Source: CAVALG01 sp963589585
Lineage (GTDB): Bacteria > Bacillota > Clostridia > Oscillospirales > Acutalibacteraceae
Length of the DNA: 10,316 nucleotides
Assembly (NCBI GenBank): GCA_963589585.1
Contig: CAVALG010000156.1
Span: 1 to 10,316 of the forward strand
Direction: 5' to 3'
The notes beneath the pieces were generated by a model, which saw only the letters and a list, made by a program, of their open reading frames with translations, made no database searches and had not been told where the DNA came from. This document shows, one piece after another, positions 6,928 through 10,316 of the stretch. Position numbers and translations under genes: made by a program. Position 1 is the stretch's first letter; every line of letters starts with the position of its first letter.

Positions 6928-9210
6928 ATGGCTAAAATAGCAGAACGGTATTTAACGGTTGACCCTTGGATTGTTGAGGAAATCGGCTTTCACAAAGACA
7001 GAAGCAGGGCTTCGGAAGCAATTTTCTCTCTCGCAAATGAATTTATGGGTGTAAGAGGATATTTTGACGAGGGATACAGCGGTGATACGCTTATAGGCAG
7101 TTATGTAAACGGTGTATATGACGAAAAAGAGATAATTCACGCAGCCTATTTTCTTGGTATGGCAAAGCGTTTCTGCTTTATGATAAACACGGTGGATTGG
7201 CTCTACACAAGAATTTTTCTTGACGGGGAGCAACTTGACCTTAACAAGTGTGATTTTTCCGATTTTAACAGAAGGCTTGATATGCGCACCGGAATTATGA
7301 CAAGAAGTTTTGTTTGGAACGCGAAAAGCGGTAAAAAATTAAAAATAACATTTACTCGTATGCTTTCAATGGTTCACGCCAATGTAGGTTTTCAGCGTGT
7401 TGAATTTACTCCCTTAAATTTCAGCGGTAATGTTGATATTGTCAGCGGTATTGATTTTACACCTATTCACGAACTTGAAAACAAAAACTTTTGGTCGCCT
7501 GAGCGTGCGGATGAGTCTTCTCTCTTGTGCCGTACTGAGAACAGTCGTCAGTTGCTTTATTCTCACTTTGAAATATCGGCGGACAAGCAGGTGAACTTAG
7601 AAAATGTTTCGGGAAATCCGAAAATTGTTTCAAAAGCATTTACCCTTAATTTGACCGAAGGAGAGCCGACCGCTTTTGTTAAAAAAGTTGTAAATTACGC
7701 CGAACGCCGTCGCGACGAGGATGCCGATGCTGTTTGGAATGACGCGCAAAATACTGTTTCGGAACTTAAAAATGTTAAATTCGAAACCGAAACCGTTGCA
7801 CATATTAACTTCTGGACAAAGGCTTGGGAAAATCTTGATATAACCATAGACGGCGACCCCGAAAATCAACAAGGCGTTCGTTTTTGTATATTCAATCTTC
7901 AGCAGACTTATCATGGTAATGACCCAACGCTTAATGTAGGTGCAAAGGGACTTACGGGAGAATATTACTACGGCTGGACCTGGTGGGACACCGAAACATA
8001 CTGTCTGCCGTTCTATATGTTTAGCAATCCGCGCTCTGCCAGAAGTTTGCTTGAATACCGTTATAACACATTGCCGCAGGCAAAGGAACGCGCAATTGAA
8101 ATGGATTGCAAAGGCTCTTGTTACCCGATGGGTACAATAGACGGTACAGAGAGCTGCGGCACCTGGCAGCACGGAAACCTTGAAATACATGTTTCAGCCG
8201 CTATCCCTTACGGAATTTGGCACTACAACAACGTTTGTCACGATAAAGATTTCCTTTATAATAAAGGTTTTGAAATGCTTGTCGAAGCAGCACGCTATTT
8301 TGCAAGCAGAGGTGACTGGGGTGCTGAAACCCACAAATACGGCTACTTCGGCGTAATGGGACCGGATGAATTTCATATGATGGTTAACAACAACTGCTAT
8401 ACAAACTATATGGCTAAAAAGGCGTTTGATTTTGCTTTAGAAGTTAAGGACGAAATTAAATCAGCCGACCCCGAAAAGTATAACGAAGTTATAAATCGCC
8501 TTAAAGTAGATGAAAGCGAATTTGCCGATTGGAAAAACAAGGCTGACAATATGTATATATCTTTTGATGGAGATACAAAACTGTTTGAACAGCACGACGG
8601 ATATTATAACCTGCCTTATATTGATGTTAAGGCGATTCCGCATACCGAATTTCCTGTATACAACCACTGGGAATATGGGCGTATATTCCGTACTTCAATG
8701 ACAAAGCAGCCGGATGTTTTACTTTTCCTGTTCTTTTTCTCGCAAGAATTTTCAGACGAAATCAAAAAGGCAAACTACGAATATTACGAGCCCAGATGCT
8801 CGCACGAATCATCACTTTCTCCATCAATCCATTCAATTCTTGCCTGCGAACTCGGCAAAATTGATGAAGCGCTTGAATTTTCGCAGTATGCAAGCAGGTT
8901 GGACCTTGACGATTACAACCGTAATACCCATCAGGGGCTGCATATAACCTCAATGGCCGCTACCTGGATGAACATAGTATACGGCTTCGGCGGTATGCGT
9001 ACCGACGGCAATAAGTTGGTGTTTAAGCCCTGCCTGCCCGATAACTGGAAGGGGTATTCGTTTAAACTTACATATGACGGTAAAATTATTGAAGTTTCAA
9101 TTAACGGTGATGGCGCTTCATTTAAAGTTTTGGGCGACGGCAGCGTTGATATGAAGATATTCGATAAGGATTATACAGTTGACGCAAACGGCGTTAATGT
9201 GAAAATCTGA
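6928..9210 (+). CDS. GH65 alpha-glucoside phosphorylase, acceptor unknown
   Basis: GH65 phosphorylases split an alpha-glucosyl disaccharide with phosphate, with inversion, into beta-glucose 1-phosphate and a free acceptor. The 760-residue length is normal. Domains: N-terminal beta-sandwich (about 1-280, with SLANEFMGVRGY at 34-45), linker, (alpha/alpha)6 barrel (about 315-690) and a small C-terminal beta-sheet domain. The catalytic acid is Glu481 in GVMGPDEFH. Phosphate-site residues expected of phosphorylases are present: Lys593-Gln594 in MTKQPDVLL and Ser628-Ser629 with SPSIHS. This argues against a hydrolase, as does the pgmB neighbour. The glucose-site region reads GLTGEYYYGWTWWDTE (341-356), where better-known members have a GYRGHxFWDTE pattern, and the acceptor loop reads GTIDGTESCGTWQHGN (402-417). 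These suggest a less-studied specificity. There is no signal peptide, so it is cytoplasmic. TAACGGAGG lies 7 bases before the ATG. It is first in the operon, behind a consensus promoter. Maltose, kojibiose, nigerose, trehalose or glucosyl-rhamnose activity cannot be told apart by eye. Confidence 0.93.
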   Translation: MAKIAERYLTVDPWIVEEIGFHKDRSRASEAIFSLANEFMGVRGYFDEGYSGDTLIGSYVNGVYDEKEIIHAAYFLGMAKRFCFMINTVDWLYTRIFLDGEQLDLNKCDFSDFNRRLDMRTGIMTRSFVWNAKSGKKLKITFTRMLSMVHANVGFQRVEFTPLNFSGNVDIVSGIDFTPIHELENKNFWSPERADESSLLCRTENSRQLLYSHFEISADKQVNLENVSGNPKIVSKAFTLNLTEGEPTAFVKKVVNYAERRRDEDADAVWNDAQNTVSELKNVKFETETVAHINFWTKAWENLDITIDGDPENQQGVRFCIFNLQQTYHGNDPTLNVGAKGLTGEYYYGWTWWDTETYCLPFYMFSNPRSARSLLEYRYNTLPQAKERAIEMDCKGSCYPMGTIDGTESCGTWQHGNLEIHVSAAIPYGIWHYNNVCHDKDFLYNKGFEMLVEAARYFASRGDWGAETHKYGYFGVMGPDEFHMMVNNNCYTNYMAKKAFDFALEVKDEIKSADPEKYNEVINRLKVDESEFADWKNKADNMYISFDGDTKLFEQHDGYYNLPYIDVKAIPHTEFPVYNHWEYGRIFRTSMTKQPDVLLFLFFFSQEFSDEIKKANYEYYEPRCSHESSLSPSIHSILACELGKIDEALEFSQYASRLDLDDYNRNTHQGLHITSMAATWMNIVYGFGGMRTDGNKLVFKPCLPDNWKGYSFKLTYDGKIIEVSINGDGASFKVLGDGSVDMKIFDKDYTVDANGVNVKI

Positions 9211-9249
9211 ATATTTTAAGAATTTTTAAATGTAACGGAGGAAATATTT

Positions 9250-9891
9250 ATGAAATATAAAGCAGTTATATTTGACCTTGATGGGGTTATTGTTTGCACA
9301 GATGAGTGCCATTACAAAGGCTGGAAAAAACTTGCCGATGACGAAGGCATCTATTTCGACCATAAAATTAATGAGCGTCAAAGAGGTGTAAGTCGTATGG
9401 AAAGTTTGGATATCTTGCTTGAAAAGGCAACAAAAACTTATACGGATGACGAAAAACTTGAAATGGCAACACGCAAAAATGAATATTATAAGGGATATAT
9501 AAAAAGTCTTTCACCCAGCGATATTTTACCCGGTGTTTTGGACTTCACGGGCTTTTTAAAGGATAAAGGTATTAAAATCGCAATCGGTTCATCCAGCAAG
9601 AACACGCCTGCTATACTTAAAAATATCGGGCTTGATACATATTTTGACGCTGTTGCTGACGGTAACGACATTTCAAAAAGTAAGCCTGACCCCGAGGTGT
9701 TTCTTAAGGCTGCACAAAAACTCGGCGTACAACCGACGGATTGTTTGGTAGTTGAAGATGCAGACGCAGGTATTGAAGCGGCAATAGCAGGAGGGATGGA
9801 TGTTATAGGCGTCGGCGCGGCATCACAAAACACAAAGGCTACATACCGTTTTATTGATTTAGCGTCTGCTGATACCGCAATTTTTGAATAA
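9250..9891 (+). CDS. pgmB: Beta-phosphoglucomutase
   Basis: PgmB interconverts beta-glucose 1-phosphate and glucose 6-phosphate and so feeds the GH65 product into glycolysis in the cytoplasm. The 213-residue HAD-superfamily protein has nucleophile Asp9 and acid/base Asp11 (FDLDGV), a helical cap, Ser114-Ser116 with Lys117-Asn118 (SSSKN), Lys145 (SKSKPDPE), and the magnesium-binding Glu169-Asp170 (VVED). Cap and substrate residues Thr17, His21, Arg49 in RGVSRMESL and Lys76 also fit. From Arg49 on, the numbering coincides with the well-studied Lactococcus lactis enzyme, so it is very likely active and specific for the beta anomer. AGGAG-type site TAACGGAGG (9233-9241) lies 8 bases before the ATG and repeats the one before the GH65 gene. 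The 39-base gap to GH65 holds no terminator, so they form one operon. Confidence 0.97.
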   Translation: MKYKAVIFDLDGVIVCTDECHYKGWKKLADDEGIYFDHKINERQRGVSRMESLDILLEKATKTYTDDEKLEMATRKNEYYKGYIKSLSPSDILPGVLDFTGFLKDKGIKIAIGSSSKNTPAILKNIGLDTYFDAVADGNDISKSKPDPEVFLKAAQKLGVQPTDCLVVEDADAGIEAAIAGGMDVIGVGAASQNTKATYRFIDLASADTAIFE

Positions 9892-9917
9892 TCCTTACTT
9901 TGATTGGAGTTAATATT

Positions 9918-10316
9918 ATGAGAAAGTTTGAAGACCTTTCAAAAGTATCCGAAAATCGTCTCCCTCAAAGAAGTTATTATATTCCTGCAGGCGAGTGTGA
10001 ATACCAACTTTTAAACGGTGAATGGCGTTTTAAATATTTTAAAAACGGTGACGAGGCTGTCTACCCGACCGAGTGGGATATTATAACCGTGCCGTCTTGT
10101 TGGGCGGTACTCGGGTATGAAAATCCTAATTATTCAAATGTAAGTTATCCATTCCCGATGGATGAGCCTTATGTCCCTTCGGTAAATCCGCTTGGAATGT
10201 ATGAAAGAGAATTTACCGTAAACGATATTTTAAAGCAACAGTATCTTGTGCTTGAAGGTGTTTCTTCCTGTGCAGAAGTATATGTAAACGGTAAGTATGT
10301 AGGCTTTACACAGGGC
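9918..10316 (+). CDS. lacZ: LacZ-type GH2 beta-galactosidase (N-terminal part, cut by window edge)
   Basis: The first 133 codons are present with no stop before the window edge. The N-terminal jelly-roll reads LNGEWRFKYF, then VPSCWAVLGYENPNYSNVSYPFP, VPSVNPLGMYEREF and LEGVSSCAEVYVNGKYVGFTQG. This is the pattern of long LacZ-type enzymes. The Asn in NPLGMY corresponds to the Asn of the E. coli LacZ ENPTGCY segment that contacts galactose, which favours a true beta-galactosidase over other GH2 activities. The catalytic barrel lies outside the window, so activity is not proven. There is no signal peptide. GGAG at 9906-9909 lies 8 bases before the ATG. It starts 26 bases after pgmB, the third gene of the same operon. 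It belongs to a different GH2 subgroup from the enzyme at 2742-6644. Confidence 0.9.
   Translation, partial: MRKFEDLSKVSENRLPQRSYYIPAGECEYQLLNGEWRFKYFKNGDEAVYPTEWDIITVPSCWAVLGYENPNYSNVSYPFPMDEPYVPSVNPLGMYEREFTVNDILKQQYLVLEGVSSCAEVYVNGKYVGFTQG

Noticed and set aside
7630..8190. Open frame of 186 codons on the minus strand inside the GH65 gene
   Set aside because: It lies wholly opposite a strongly conserved catalytic region of GH65, has no ribosome site, and its translation resembles no family.
9211..9249. AT-rich gap between GH65 and pgmB as a possible terminator
   Set aside because: It has T-runs but no stable GC stem, and it ends in a strong ribosome site, so read-through is expected.
9486..9833. 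Open frame of 115 codons on the minus strand inside pgmB
   Set aside because: Antisense to HAD motifs that are fully conserved; Ala/Ser/Pro-rich translation with no family likeness.
1..10316. Mobile element, CRISPR array, tRNA or rRNA
   Set aside because: No transposase or integrase coding, no regular repeats with spacers, no tRNA-like cloverleaf and no rRNA-like stretch was seen on either strand.

Overview
The window looks like chromosomal DNA from a Gram-positive anaerobe of the Clostridia. This rests on moderate-to-low GC by eye (not computed), strong AGGAGG-type ribosome sites, consensus sigma-A promoters, and a CwlD-type amidase typical of endospore formers. The genus cannot be read from the sequence. 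I see no mobile element, RNA gene or CRISPR array.

Layout. Positions 1-515 hold the tail of an unrecognised gene and a small DUF5412-like lipoprotein gene. A strong 13-bp stem-loop (525-558) follows. Then come cwlD (583-1275; real start possibly 601) and radA (1307-2686), both on +. A hairpin at 2688-2728 separates radA from a convergent 3.9-kb gene (2742-6644, minus) for a 1300-residue glycoside hydrolase family 2 (GH2) enzyme with a long accessory C-terminal half. A 283-bp divergent control region (6645-6927) carries two perfect TTGACA-17-TATAAT promoters pointing outward. The leftward one has a structured leader that could be an attenuator. The rightward one drives an apparent operon: a GH65 glycoside phosphorylase (6928-9210), beta-phosphoglucomutase pgmB (9250-9891) and a LacZ-type GH2 beta-galactosidase cut by the window edge (9918 onward).

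How the genes work together. GH65 phosphorylases split an alpha-glucoside with phosphate to give beta-glucose 1-phosphate, which PgmB turns into glucose 6-phosphate for glycolysis. The co-transcribed LacZ-type enzyme and the divergent GH2 enzyme would remove beta-linked sugars from the same substrate. None of the three complete enzymes has a signal peptide, so the oligosaccharide is probably imported and broken down in the cytoplasm; no transporter or regulator gene lies in the window. The target is unknown. A glucosyl-galactoside is a reasonable guess from the pairing of GH65 with beta-galactosidase. The left half is ordinary housekeeping and sporulation DNA and has no evident link to the sugar locus.
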